Of a stretch of 14,455 nucleotides of DNA, positions 8,571 through 14,455 are shown one piece after another. The stretch spans positions 1 to 14,455 of the forward strand of contig QEUW01000179.1 of the NCBI GenBank assembly GCA_003577005.1, in the 5' to 3' direction. Under the pieces are notes generated by a model. It was not told the DNA's origin, did not search any database, and saw only the letters and a list, made by a program, of their open reading frames with translations. Within the stretch, counting starts at the first letter, position 1, and every line of letters begins with the position of its first letter. The position numbers and the translations under genes were made by a program. This DNA comes from Chloroflexota bacterium (GTDB lineage Bacteria > Chloroflexota > Anaerolineae > Caldilineales > Caldilineaceae).

Positions 8571-8600
8571 TTGACAGTATTTTGATAGCTATGCTATATT
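8571..8600 (+). promoter_or_regulatory. Promoter of the peptide ABC importer operon
   Basis: A consensus -35, TTGACA (8571-8576), is followed after 18 bp by TATATT (8595-8600) with TGC directly before it, an extended -10. The predicted transcription start is near 8607. The spacer holds the palindrome ATAGCTAT (8585-8592) and a doubled GCTAT (8588-8597) abutting the -10, so a repressor site here is possible. It is one of the best sigma70-type promoters in the window. Confidence 0.75.
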
Positions 8601-8606
8601 TTAGCC

Positions 8607-8855
8607 AACCTCTCGACAGGGTTGGCGCATCAGCGGTTGTCTGTACCTCCCACGCCATCGCCGGGAACCAAATTCTTCATTCATACTGGCTTCATCCTGG
8701 TTGCCGCAACGAGGTTATACTGGCACAAATCACCGTCGAGGAACCGTGCATGACTGGCTCACAACTCGTCTCGTCTGACCAGGTGTTGGCGCGCGGTGCT
8801 TCGTTTCGTTCATCATCCCTTGTTCAACGGCACAATCAAAAAAGGAGCGCATTCC
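8607..8855 (+). other. Long 5' leader of the ABC importer operon, with a possible 38-codon upstream ORF
   Basis: About 250 nt separate the predicted transcription start from the binding-protein ATG. No known riboswitch class was recognised. It contains a small imperfect hairpin centred on GTTGCCGCAAC (about 8700-8710). An upstream ORF runs from ATG 8750 to TGA 8866, has a GAGGAA ribosome site six bases before its start, and overlaps the first 11 bases of the binding-protein gene in another frame. Its peptide resembles nothing known to me. Confidence 0.35.
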
Positions 8856-10541
8856 ATGTCGCATGAACCACAACAAGAACGGATCGTGTGGGGTCGCCAC
8901 CACCTGACGCGGCGCCAGTTTATGACGTTGACTGCGGCGGGCTTTTCCGCCGCGGCGCTGGCAGCCTGTGCGCCGGCACCTGCCCCAGGTAGCGCTGCCC
9001 CCAGTGGCGCTGCAGCGGACGCGCCCGCCGCAGCGGATGACGGCGGCGTCACCGGCGGCACGCTCGTCTGGGTTGGTCACCAGGAAGTGTCGGGCCTCAG
9101 CCCCAGTGACGCCGGCCCGACGGTGCATTGGGCGATGATCAGCAACATCCACAATGGGATGATCCAGCTCGATTACAACGGCGAGTTTATCAACGTGCTG
9201 GCCGAGTCATACGAGGTGGCGCCTGATGGCCTTCAATACACCTTCAAGCTGCGCCAGGGCGTTCCATTCCACGATGGTAAGGAGTTTACATCGGCCGATG
9301 TGAAGTACACCTTTGAATTCTACAGTGATGCTGAAACCGGTTCCACCATTGCCAACAACTTCCTGGGCATGGGCGAGATTGAGACGCCGGATGACTACAC
9401 CGTTGTCGTCAACATGGAGAAGGTGAACGCTGCTTTCCTGGTCAACGCCGCCACCACCTGGATTGTCCAGTCAGAGTATCACGCCGAGGTAGGCGAAGAT
9501 GTCTACCGCACAGCGCCGATTGGCACTGGAGCGTTCAAGCTGGTGGAATGGGTGCCGGCCGAGTACACACTGCTGGAGGCATTCGAGGATCACTTCCGCG
9601 GCCGGCCACGCGTCGATTTTCTGCGCCAGAACATCGTGCCCGAACCATCGGTGCGCGCCATTGCGCTGGAGACCGGCGAGGCCGATTCAGCCACATGGCC
9701 GCTACTGGTGGAGGACAGTCTGCGGCTGCGTGACGAGGGCTACACTGTTTTTGCCACGCCGTCGGGTTCGGTCAAACACTTCCCCCTCAACAACGATCTG
9801 CCGCAACTCTCGGACAAGCGGGTGCGCCAGGCCATGCTCATGGCGCTTGACCGCCAGCGCATCATCGATGAACTGTGGAACGGTGCTGCCGAGATCGCCC
9901 ACGCCAACCTGTCACCGGCCGCCACGCTCTACTATAATGCCAATGTCAAACAGTATGCGTACGACCCGGAAGGCGCACGGGCGCTGCTCGAAGAAGCTGG
10001 CTGGACGGTAGGAGCCGATGGCATCCGCGAAAAGGATGGCATGAAGCTCTCGTTCACCTGTGTGACCATCACCGGTGACCAGGCGCGGCGCCCCATCGCC
10101 GAACTCGCGCAACAGTTCCTGGCCGAAGTCGGCGTCGATATGCAGCTTCAGGAGGCGCCGGTGGCCTCGATCCTGGAGGCGCTGCCCAAAGGCGAGATGG
10201 ATGCCTCTCTCTTCAACTGGACCTATGGCAGCCTGGACGAACCCGATGCATCCGTGACGTTGCGCTCCGACGGCGCCAACAATTTTTCACGGTTCAAAAA
10301 CGCCCGCGTCGACGAACTGCTCGATCTAGGCTTGCAGACAGTGGACCCGGCGGAGCGTCGCCAATACTACGATGAGATCCAAGAGATCGTCGCCGAAGAG
10401 GTGCCCTTCCTCTTCCTCCAGTGGGATCAGTGGCTCAATGTCTTCCACCCGCGCGTCACCGGCCTGCCCGACCCGGCCACGACATCAAGGGGCAGTTCGA
10501 TCTATCCCTATGGCAACATGATGGGTCTGCAACAGGGTTAG
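8856..10541 (+). CDS. Peptide/dipeptide ABC transporter substrate-binding lipoprotein (SBP family 5)
   Basis: The 561-residue protein captures substrate outside the membrane and delivers it to the two permeases encoded downstream. The N-terminus has a twin-arginine motif (TRRQF, residues 18-22), a hydrophobic Ala-rich stretch and a lipobox LAAC with Cys38, so it should be a Tat-exported, lipid-anchored protein. An Ala/Pro/Gly linker runs to about residue 68. Then comes the family 5 fold with its signature FHDGKEFTSADVKYTFEF. Length is normal for DppA/OppA-type proteins. The start is the ATG at 8856, with AAGGAG eight bases upstream; an in-frame start 60 bases upstream (8796) lacks such support. 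Family 5 proteins bind di- or oligopeptides, but also nickel, glutathione, sugars or other solutes, so the substrate is open. It is the first gene of the importer operon, behind a strong promoter and a 250-nt leader. Confidence 0.95.
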   Translation: MSHEPQQERIVWGRHHLTRRQFMTLTAAGFSAAALAACAPAPAPGSAAPSGAAADAPAAADDGGVTGGTLVWVGHQEVSGLSPSDAGPTVHWAMISNIHNGMIQLDYNGEFINVLAESYEVAPDGLQYTFKLRQGVPFHDGKEFTSADVKYTFEFYSDAETGSTIANNFLGMGEIETPDDYTVVVNMEKVNAAFLVNAATTWIVQSEYHAEVGEDVYRTAPIGTGAFKLVEWVPAEYTLLEAFEDHFRGRPRVDFLRQNIVPEPSVRAIALETGEADSATWPLLVEDSLRLRDEGYTVFATPSGSVKHFPLNNDLPQLSDKRVRQAMLMALDRQRIIDELWNGAAEIAHANLSPAATLYYNANVKQYAYDPEGARALLEEAGWTVGADGIREKDGMKLSFTCVTITGDQARRPIAELAQQFLAEVGVDMQLQEAPVASILEALPKGEMDASLFNWTYGSLDEPDASVTLRSDGANNFSRFKNARVDELLDLGLQTVDPAERRQYYDEIQEIVAEEVPFLFLQWDQWLNVFHPRVTGLPDPATTSRGSSIYPYGNMMGLQQG

Positions 10542-10609
10542 GATGACAAGATGACAAGATAACAAGATGATCGGGCTGCGCCAAAGATCCTCTTCTTTAT
10601 CTTGTCATC
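10542..10609. repeat. Octamer repeat array with inverted copy (GATGACAA type)
   Basis: Immediately after the binding-protein stop stand GATGACAA, GATGACAA, GATAACAA and a partial GATGAT in perfect 8-bp phase (10542-10571). An inverted copy lies at 10597-10609, giving a 13-bp perfect stem (10550-10562 with 10597-10609) with a 34-nt loop. No T-tract follows. It sits between the binding-protein and permease genes. There it could attenuate read-through or protect the upstream mRNA end, as intercistronic hairpins do in other importers. Confidence 0.75.
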
Positions 10610-10670
10610 ACACCCATCTATCATTCTGTTCTCCGGTTGCGGATCACCTAAAGAGAAGGCAGATTCTGGC

Positions 10671-11603
10671 ATGTTCAACTACATCGTCTCGCGGCTCTTA
10701 CAGGGCGTGCTGGTCATCTTTTTAATCAGCGTCGTCACCTTTATCATGCTGCGGCTGATGCCGGGCGATCCGGTAATGCTGTTGTTGGGCGAGGGCAGCA
10801 TCCAGATCACCGAGCAGCAGATCAACGCCATCCGCACCAAGTGGGGGTTGGACAAGTCGTACCCTGAACAGTATCTGGTCTGGGCGGGCAACCTCTTACG
10901 CGGCGACCTGGGCGAATCGCTCATCCGCCGCGGGGTGCCGGTGCGTCAGATGATCTTCGAGGCGATGCCGGTGACAGGGAGACTTGGCCTTCTGTCGGTA
11001 GCGGTGGCGCTGGCATTGGCGATCCCGGCCGGGATTATCGCAGCGGTCAAACGGAACTCGATCTTCGACTACCTGCTGACTATCGGCACAACGGCGGGTG
11101 TGGCGCTGCCTAATTTCTGGTTTGGGTTGATGGGGATCATCATCTTCTCGCTCTATCTGCGCTGGCTCCCTCCCTTTGGGCTTAATTCATGGATGGGATA
11201 TATCCTGCCGGTGGCGGTGCTGGCGACTGGGGAGATGGCGATCTTTGCCCGCGTCATGCGCGGGGCCACCATCGAGGTGCTGTCGCAGGATTATGTACGC
11301 ACGGCCACGGCCAAGGGGTTAGCGCAGCCCACGGTGGTTGTCCGCCACGCAGTGCGCAATGCGTTACTGCCGGTGGTAAGCGTGGTCGGATTTCGCTTTG
11401 CCTTTCTCTTTAGCGGCACCATCGTCATCGAGACCATCTTTGCCTTGCCGGGGCTCGGTCGCCTCTTTGTCGATTCGGTTTTTCGCCTCGATTACCAGGT
11501 GGTGCAGTCGATTGTTGTAGTCCTGGGCGCGCTCGTCGTGTTTGCCAATTTAATCACTGACCTGGTCTATGCGGTGGTGGACCCGCGGCTGCGGGTGCGG
11601 TAG
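10671..11603 (+). CDS. ABC transporter permease, DppB/OppB type
   Basis: The 310-residue inner-membrane protein is one of the two channel subunits of the peptide-type importer. It begins with the family's N-terminal membrane segment and the LRLMPGDPV motif (about residues 24-32). The periplasmic-side loop and further hydrophobic segments follow. The cytoplasmic EAA loop (DYVRTATAKGL, about residues 205-215) docks to an ATPase, and the chain ends in DPRLRVR, as DppB proteins do. Six membrane segments are expected. The start chosen is the ATG at 10671, where similarity begins, with a GAGAAGG stretch about 11 bases before it. The TTG at 10602 would prepend 23 unrelated residues reading through the octamer hairpin arm. 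It lies 129 bp after the binding-protein gene and 153 bp before the second permease, which are loose gaps for such an operon. Confidence 0.95.
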   Translation: MFNYIVSRLLQGVLVIFLISVVTFIMLRLMPGDPVMLLLGEGSIQITEQQINAIRTKWGLDKSYPEQYLVWAGNLLRGDLGESLIRRGVPVRQMIFEAMPVTGRLGLLSVAVALALAIPAGIIAAVKRNSIFDYLLTIGTTAGVALPNFWFGLMGIIIFSLYLRWLPPFGLNSWMGYILPVAVLATGEMAIFARVMRGATIEVLSQDYVRTATAKGLAQPTVVVRHAVRNALLPVVSVVGFRFAFLFSGTIVIETIFALPGLGRLFVDSVFRLDYQVVQSIVVVLGALVVFANLITDLVYAVVDPRLRVR

Positions 11604-11628
11604 TGAATTTAACGTAGTGAATTTGACG
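11601..11628 (+). repeat. 14-bp tandem duplication over the permease stop codon
   Basis: TAGTGAATTTAACG (11601-11614) is directly followed by TAGTGAATTTGACG (11615-11628), 13 of 14 bases identical. The first three bases of unit 1 are the TAG stop of the DppB-like gene. It looks like a small slippage duplication. The TTGACG at the end of unit 2 with TATACA (11644-11649) would make only a weak promoter, because its spacer is 15 bp. Confidence 0.6.
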
Positions 11629-11650
11629 ATGAACGTTCCGAGATATACAA

Positions 11651-11703
11651 GGTAGGCAGGTAGACAGGCGCTGCTGACCTGTCTACCTGCCTATCTGTCT
11701 ACC
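11651..11703. repeat. Octamer repeat hairpin array (GGTAGRCA type)
   Basis: The left side reads GGTAGGCA GGTAGACA GG. On the opposite strand the right side reads GGTAGACA GATAGGCA GGTAGACA GG, so both arms are 8-bp-phased repeats of GRTAGRCA. They form a perfect 16-bp stem (11653-11668 with 11678-11693) with a 9-nt loop CGCTGCTGA. In RNA a G-U pair and one more G-C pair extend it. No T-tract follows. It fills the gap between the two permease genes. Confidence 0.8.
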
Positions 11704-11756
11704 ACTGGTAACGGCTTTCTCCTGATAAACTCTACTAGACAGAACAAGGGAAGCTC

Positions 11757-12659
11757 ATGACTGTAGCGCAATTAGGGCAGCAATCGGCGGTGATGGTGGC
11801 GCGGGAAACCAAGAGCCGCTCTGAGTGGATGCAGTCGTGGCGGCGCTTCCGTGCCAACCGGGCGGCGGTGGTAAGCCTGATTGTGATCGTGTTCATCTGC
11901 CTGGCCGCCATCTTTGCCAATGTCTTGATGCCGCACAGCCCCACCTATAGCTTCCCTGGTATGCGTGGTGCGCCGCCGTCGTGGGAGCACCCGCTGGGGT
12001 TTGACCATATTGGCCGTGACCTGTTGAGCCGGGTGGTCTATGGGGCGCGGGTGGCGCTGCTGGTGGGCCTGGTGGCGACGGCTATCTCGGTGGTGATTGG
12101 GGTGCTGGTCGGCGCGGTGGCCGGCTACTTTGGCGGGTGGTTGGACGTTGTGCTATCGCGCATTGTGGACACGCTCATGGCCTTCCCGCTGCTGGTCTTG
12201 CTGATCGTGCTGTCTGCCGTGCTAGGCCCCAGCCTCATCACCACCATTGTGGTGATCGGCGGCACCACCTGGGCCCGTTTTGCCCGCGTCGTGCGCGCCG
12301 ATGTCATGAGCTTGCAGAAGTCGGATTTTGTCACCGCGGCGCGCGCCTCTGGTGTGCGCGATATGCGCATCATCCTGCGCCATGTGCTCCCCAACGTCAT
12401 GGGCCCGGTCATCGTGTTGGCAACGTTGGGCGTAGGCGGTATCATCATCCTCGAATCGGCGCTCTCGTTTTTGGGGCTGGGCATCCAACCGCCCACGCCT
12501 TCGTGGGGCGGCACCCTGGCCGATGGCCGGGCACTCATCCGCCAGTTTCCCCACATCACCACCTTCCCCGGCATCATGATCTTTATCACTGTGCTCGCCT
12601 TCAACCTCCTGGGCGATGGGCTGCGCGATGCGCTCGACCCACGCCAGCGGGGGGATTGA
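11757..12659 (+). CDS. ABC transporter permease, DppC/OppC type
   Basis: The 300-residue second channel subunit of the importer starts with a cytoplasmic tail and the OppC_N segment (WRRFRANRAAVVSL, then the first membrane helix at about residues 38-58). The hallmark HPLGFDHIGRDLLSRVVYGAR follows at about residues 80-100. The ATPase-docking EAA loop (VTAARASGVRD) and the SFLGLGIQPPTPSWG motif come later, and the chain ends at DALDPRQRGD. Length and layout are normal. The ATG at 11757 follows an AAGGGAA ribosome site about six bases away. The expected next genes, the DppD and DppF ATPases, are missing: the next gene is an antitoxin. The importer must therefore borrow ATPases encoded elsewhere, or the operon has lost its end. 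The octamer hairpin lies about 50 bp upstream. Confidence 0.95.
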   Translation: MTVAQLGQQSAVMVARETKSRSEWMQSWRRFRANRAAVVSLIVIVFICLAAIFANVLMPHSPTYSFPGMRGAPPSWEHPLGFDHIGRDLLSRVVYGARVALLVGLVATAISVVIGVLVGAVAGYFGGWLDVVLSRIVDTLMAFPLLVLLIVLSAVLGPSLITTIVVIGGTTWARFARVVRADVMSLQKSDFVTAARASGVRDMRIILRHVLPNVMGPVIVLATLGVGGIIILESALSFLGLGIQPPTPSWGGTLADGRALIRQFPHITTFPGIMIFITVLAFNLLGDGLRDALDPRQRGD

Positions 12660-12699
12660 GACAAGATTGGATACAATGACTGTAGGCTGGAATTGGAAA

Positions 12700-12755
12700 T
12701 TGACGTTGGCGCCAAAAATGTTATCATGATGGTAAAATGTGTAATCATGATAACA
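12700..12755 (+). promoter_or_regulatory. Toxin-antitoxin promoter with paired palindromic operators
   Basis: TTGACG (12700-12705), a 16-bp spacer and TATCAT (12722-12727) form a good promoter. Overlapping it is a perfect 12-bp inverted repeat (12719-12730 with 12744-12755). Each arm contains the palindrome ATCATGAT (12723-12730 and 12744-12751), and the two centres are 21 bp apart, two helical turns. This suits cooperative binding by ribbon-helix-helix dimers, with one site on the -10 and one just after the start of transcription (about 12734). A separate palindrome TTGGCGCCAA (12706-12715) fills the spacer. The right arm abuts the AGGAGG ribosome site (12755-12760). Confidence 0.75.
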
Positions 12756-12765
12756 GGAGGATGCA

Positions 12766-13050
12766 ATGGTTCGTACACAAATACAGTTGACTGAAGAGCA
12801 AATTGCCGGACTAAAACAGTTGGCCAGCCAGCGCCAGCTCTCGATTGCAGAGATTATCCGGCAGGCAGTTGATCAAGTGTTGCGAGATGCAGGGATGACA
12901 CAAGGAGACTGGGAGGAAAAGAAAAGACGTGCATTGGCAGTGGTTGGCAAATTTCAATCAGGTCTTTCAGATATCTCAGAGCACCATGACGCTTATCTCG
13001 ATGAAGCCTATGACTATTTTCACTCAGAATCAACCACCGCACAATCATGA
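12766..13050 (+). CDS. Ribbon-helix-helix (CopG/Arc-type) antitoxin
   Basis: The 94-residue protein has an N-terminal DNA-binding ribbon VRTQIQL (residues 2-8), then two helices (about 10-22 and 26-40), the layout of CopG/Arc repressors. The C-terminal half (EEKKRRALAVVGKFQSGLSDISEHHDAYLDEAY) is the kind of tail that wraps the PIN partner in such pairs. It should neutralise the downstream toxin and repress its own promoter through the ATCATGAT palindromes. The ATG at 12766 has AGGAGG five bases before it. Its stop overlaps the toxin start by four bases (ATGA). By eye its codon use is clearly more AT-rich than the neighbouring importer and lactamase-like genes, suggesting acquisition. Confidence 0.9.
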   Translation: MVRTQIQLTEEQIAGLKQLASQRQLSIAEIIRQAVDQVLRDAGMTQGDWEEKKRRALAVVGKFQSGLSDISEHHDAYLDEAYDYFHSESTTAQS

Positions 13051-13445
13051 CTGTATTCACAGACACGTCTGCCTTCTATGCGCTGCTTGACCGTGATCAA
13101 ACGCGACATGAACAGGCAGGGCAGATTTGGTCTGACCTGCTAGACCAGCGCGAGCACTTGGTTTGTTCAAATTATGTGGTCGTAGAGGCCACGACTCTAC
13201 TCCAGCGCCGTTTGGGCTTGCAGGCGGCGCGCGACTTTACCCACAACATCGTTCCTTTGTTACAGATAGAGTGGGTAACGCCGGCAATCCATACAGTTGC
13301 CTTGCAAACTCTTTTTGGCATCAATGAACGCGACTTGAGTCTAGTAGACTGTGTTAGTTTTGTCATGATGAATCAATTAGGGATCAACACGGTCTTTTCC
13401 TTTGACCGACACTTCGTACGGCAAGGATTCACATGTCTAACCTGA
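13047..13445 (+). CDS. PIN-domain toxin (VapC-like ribonuclease)
   Basis: The 132-residue PIN domain has the four acidic metal ligands in place: Asp6 (FTDTSAF), Glu47 (VVVEATTLL), Asp101 (RDLSLVDCVSF) and Asp120 (FSFDRHF). These chelate Mg2+/Mn2+ for RNA cleavage; VapC toxins of this type typically cut tRNA or rRNA loops. The protein is full length and looks active. Translation should be coupled to the antitoxin through the ATGA overlap. Its last 13 bases overlap the start of the beta-lactamase-like gene, so all three genes probably sit on one transcript. Base composition matches the antitoxin rather than the surrounding genes. The RNA target is not predictable from sequence. Confidence 0.92.
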   Translation: MTVFTDTSAFYALLDRDQTRHEQAGQIWSDLLDQREHLVCSNYVVVEATTLLQRRLGLQAARDFTHNIVPLLQIEWVTPAIHTVALQTLFGINERDLSLVDCVSFVMMNQLGINTVFSFDRHFVRQGFTCLT

Positions 13446-14350
13446 CGAAACAGCTAACCGAGATCATCGCCGCCAGCGGGGCGACGAGCATGGGCGTCGC
13501 CCTCCACCACATCGAGTCGGGTGAGGAGATCAACCTCAACGCCGACGAATCGTTCCCCATGTGCAGCGTTCTCAAGATCCCCGTGCTGGTCGAGGCCTTT
13601 CGCCAGCTGCGCCAGGGCAAGTTCACCCTGGAGGATCGCTGGGAGCTGACCACCGCCGAAAAGAACATCGGCAGCGGCATCCTCACCTACATGCAGGATG
13701 GCCTCACCCCTACCGTGCGCGACCTGCTCACGCTCATGATCATCATCAGCGACAACACCGCCACCGACATAGTGATGCACCGCCTCGGCGTCGAACAGAT
13801 CGACCGCACGATGCACGAGCTGGGGCTGGCCGACATCCACATGGCGCTGACGATTCGTGGCATCTTTGACGACATGCTGGGCGAGGCGTCGGACCCGGCG
13901 CGCCTCTTTGTCGACCTGGATAAACACAAGACGGCCCCACCGGTCAAACGCGACGGCCGCGCCTTTAGCAGCGGGCCCGACAACAATGTGAGCACCCCGC
14001 GGGATATGACGCGGCTATTGGCAATGATCTTCCGCGGCGAGATCATCGACCGTGCCGCGTGCGACGAAATGCTCTATATCCTCTTGCAGCAACAACTGAA
14101 TGCTCGCCTGCCTCTCTTCCTGCCGTATGGGATTCCCTTTGCCCACAAAACAGGCACGCTGGCCGGCATCCGCAACGATGCCGGCATCCTCTACTGCAGC
14201 GATGAATCCCATGTTGCGATCACGGTCTTTGCCCGCTGGGATACCGAAGCGGTCAAGGATGACAAGGTGGCCGAGTGGGAACGCATCAGCGCCGTCGATG
14301 CGGCCTTTGGGCATATCGGGCGTGCGGTTTACGATCATCTTCAAAGGTAA
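13433..14350 (+). CDS. Class A beta-lactamase-like serine hydrolase without signal peptide
   Basis: The 305-residue protein has the penicillin-recognising serine enzyme motifs in order: Ser45-Val-Leu-Lys48 (SxxK), Ser106-Asp-Asn108 (SDN) and Lys239-Thr-Gly241 (KTG). The STPRDM helix near residue 187 matches class A enzymes. Two things are unusual. There is no signal peptide: the chain begins MSNLTKQLTEII and stays polar, so it should stay in the cytoplasm. Also, the stretch where the omega loop with its deacylating Glu (ExxLN) should be is about 30 residues longer and has no such motif. Real antibiotic hydrolysis is therefore doubtful, and a peptidase, esterase or acyl-enzyme role is open. 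The start at 13433 has AAGG about six bases upstream and overlaps the toxin gene by 13 bases. Its high GC matches the rest of the chromosome, unlike the toxin-antitoxin pair. Confidence 0.88.
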   Translation: MSNLTKQLTEIIAASGATSMGVALHHIESGEEINLNADESFPMCSVLKIPVLVEAFRQLRQGKFTLEDRWELTTAEKNIGSGILTYMQDGLTPTVRDLLTLMIIISDNTATDIVMHRLGVEQIDRTMHELGLADIHMALTIRGIFDDMLGEASDPARLFVDLDKHKTAPPVKRDGRAFSSGPDNNVSTPRDMTRLLAMIFRGEIIDRAACDEMLYILLQQQLNARLPLFLPYGIPFAHKTGTLAGIRNDAGILYCSDESHVAITVFARWDTEAVKDDKVAEWERISAVDAAFGHIGRAVYDHLQR

Positions 14351-14355
14351 AGCAG

Positions 14356-14376
14356 CAACACAGAGATTGTGTGTTG
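14356..14376. terminator. Weak hairpin after the lactamase-like gene
   Basis: CAACACA (14356-14362) pairs with TGTGTTG (14370-14376) across a 7-nt loop, between two convergent reading frames. No T-tract follows. It is only a candidate for the end of the toxin-antitoxin-lactamase transcript. Confidence 0.3.
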
Positions 14377-14380
14377 AAAG

Positions 14381-14455
14381 TCAACCCCCAACTGGTATGT
14401 TGCGGAGATGCAGGGGGTCGAAGGGCTTGCGGGTCTTGAGGACACCGAAGGCCAG
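14381..14455 (-). CDS. C-terminal 24 codons of an unidentified gene, possibly a transposase (partial)
   Basis: On the minus strand an open frame enters from the window edge and stops at TGA 14383-14381. The visible tail includes FGVLKTRKPFDPLHLRN. The pattern of a hydrophobic helix, then Lys-Thr-x-Lys-Pro-(Phe/Tyr)-Asp-Pro near the C-terminus, is one seen at the ends of several insertion-sequence transposases (IS110-like and others). This is a resemblance from memory over a very short stretch. No terminal inverted repeat could be confirmed because most of the gene is outside the window. It converges on the lactamase-like gene with a 30-bp gap. Confidence 0.35.
   Translation of the reverse strand: MAFGVLKTRKPFDPLHLRNIPVGG

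Noticed and set aside
8336..8866. 176-codon frame through the divergent control region
   Set aside because: It reads straight through the inverted-repeat element and the importer promoter, and its composition is not protein-like. Only the last 38 codons, behind a ribosome site, were kept as a possible leader ORF.
10542..10609. CRISPR-like array
   Set aside because: Units are only 8 bp with no spacers, one arm is inverted, and no cas genes are in the window.
10602..10670. Upstream TTG extension of the first permease
   Set aside because: It would add 23 residues not seen in DppB proteins, encoded partly by the octamer hairpin arm; similarity begins at the ATG at 10671.
11623..11649. TTGACG...TATACA as a promoter for the second permease
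   Set aside because: The 15-bp spacer is short, and the start of transcription would fall inside the octamer hairpin; not convincing enough to list.
12222..12554. 110-codon minus-strand frame rich in His/Asp/Arg opposite the second permease
   Set aside because: It is a shadow of a membrane protein gene, with the low-complexity composition typical of antisense frames.

Overview
The window is high-GC bacterial DNA that looks like a Chloroflexota (Anaerolineae/Caldilineae-like) chromosome. This assignment is inference. It rests on a very long alpha-2-macroglobulin with SbsA-type Ig-like domains at its N-terminus, a Tat-type lipoprotein binding protein with a long Ala/Pro linker, short period-8 repeats between genes, and the general codon style. 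No rRNA or tRNA marker is present to fix it.

Layout: (1) 1-5633 (+), the 3' part of a giant cell-surface alpha-2-macroglobulin gene with an intact CNEQ thioester motif; its true start lies upstream of the window. (2) A strong hairpin (5649-5685) at the convergent junction. (3) 5722-8192 (-), a two-gene operon in which a beta-ketoadipyl-CoA-type thiolase and a four-carbon acid sugar kinase (DUF1537/OtnK type) are joined by a TAATG stop-start overlap. (4) 8193-8855, a gene-free divergent control region. It has one extended -10 promoter facing each way and, exactly between them, a 201-bp element built of nested and interleaved inverted repeats. (5) 8856-12659 (+), a dipeptide/oligopeptide-type ABC importer made of a binding lipoprotein and two permeases. 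No ATPase genes follow. Both internal gaps of this operon hold inverted arrays of 8-bp repeats. (6) 12700-14350 (+), an AT-richer RHH antitoxin and PIN (VapC-like) toxin pair with a clear promoter and paired palindromic operators. Its toxin gene overlaps by 13 nt the start of a signal-peptide-less serine beta-lactamase-fold gene. (7) 14381-14455 (-), the last 24 codons of a gene that may be a transposase.

How the parts work together: the importer genes form one transcription unit from the 8571-8600 promoter and need ATPase subunits encoded elsewhere. The thiolase/kinase pair reads away from it and may serve breakdown of an aromatic compound or a sugar acid. The toxin-antitoxin cassette looks acquired, and it appears to have taken control of, or been inserted just upstream of, the beta-lactamase-like gene. 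The most unusual items are the structured 8350-8550 element, the octamer hairpin arrays, the TA/beta-lactamase-like overlapping cistron, and the thiolase-kinase pairing.
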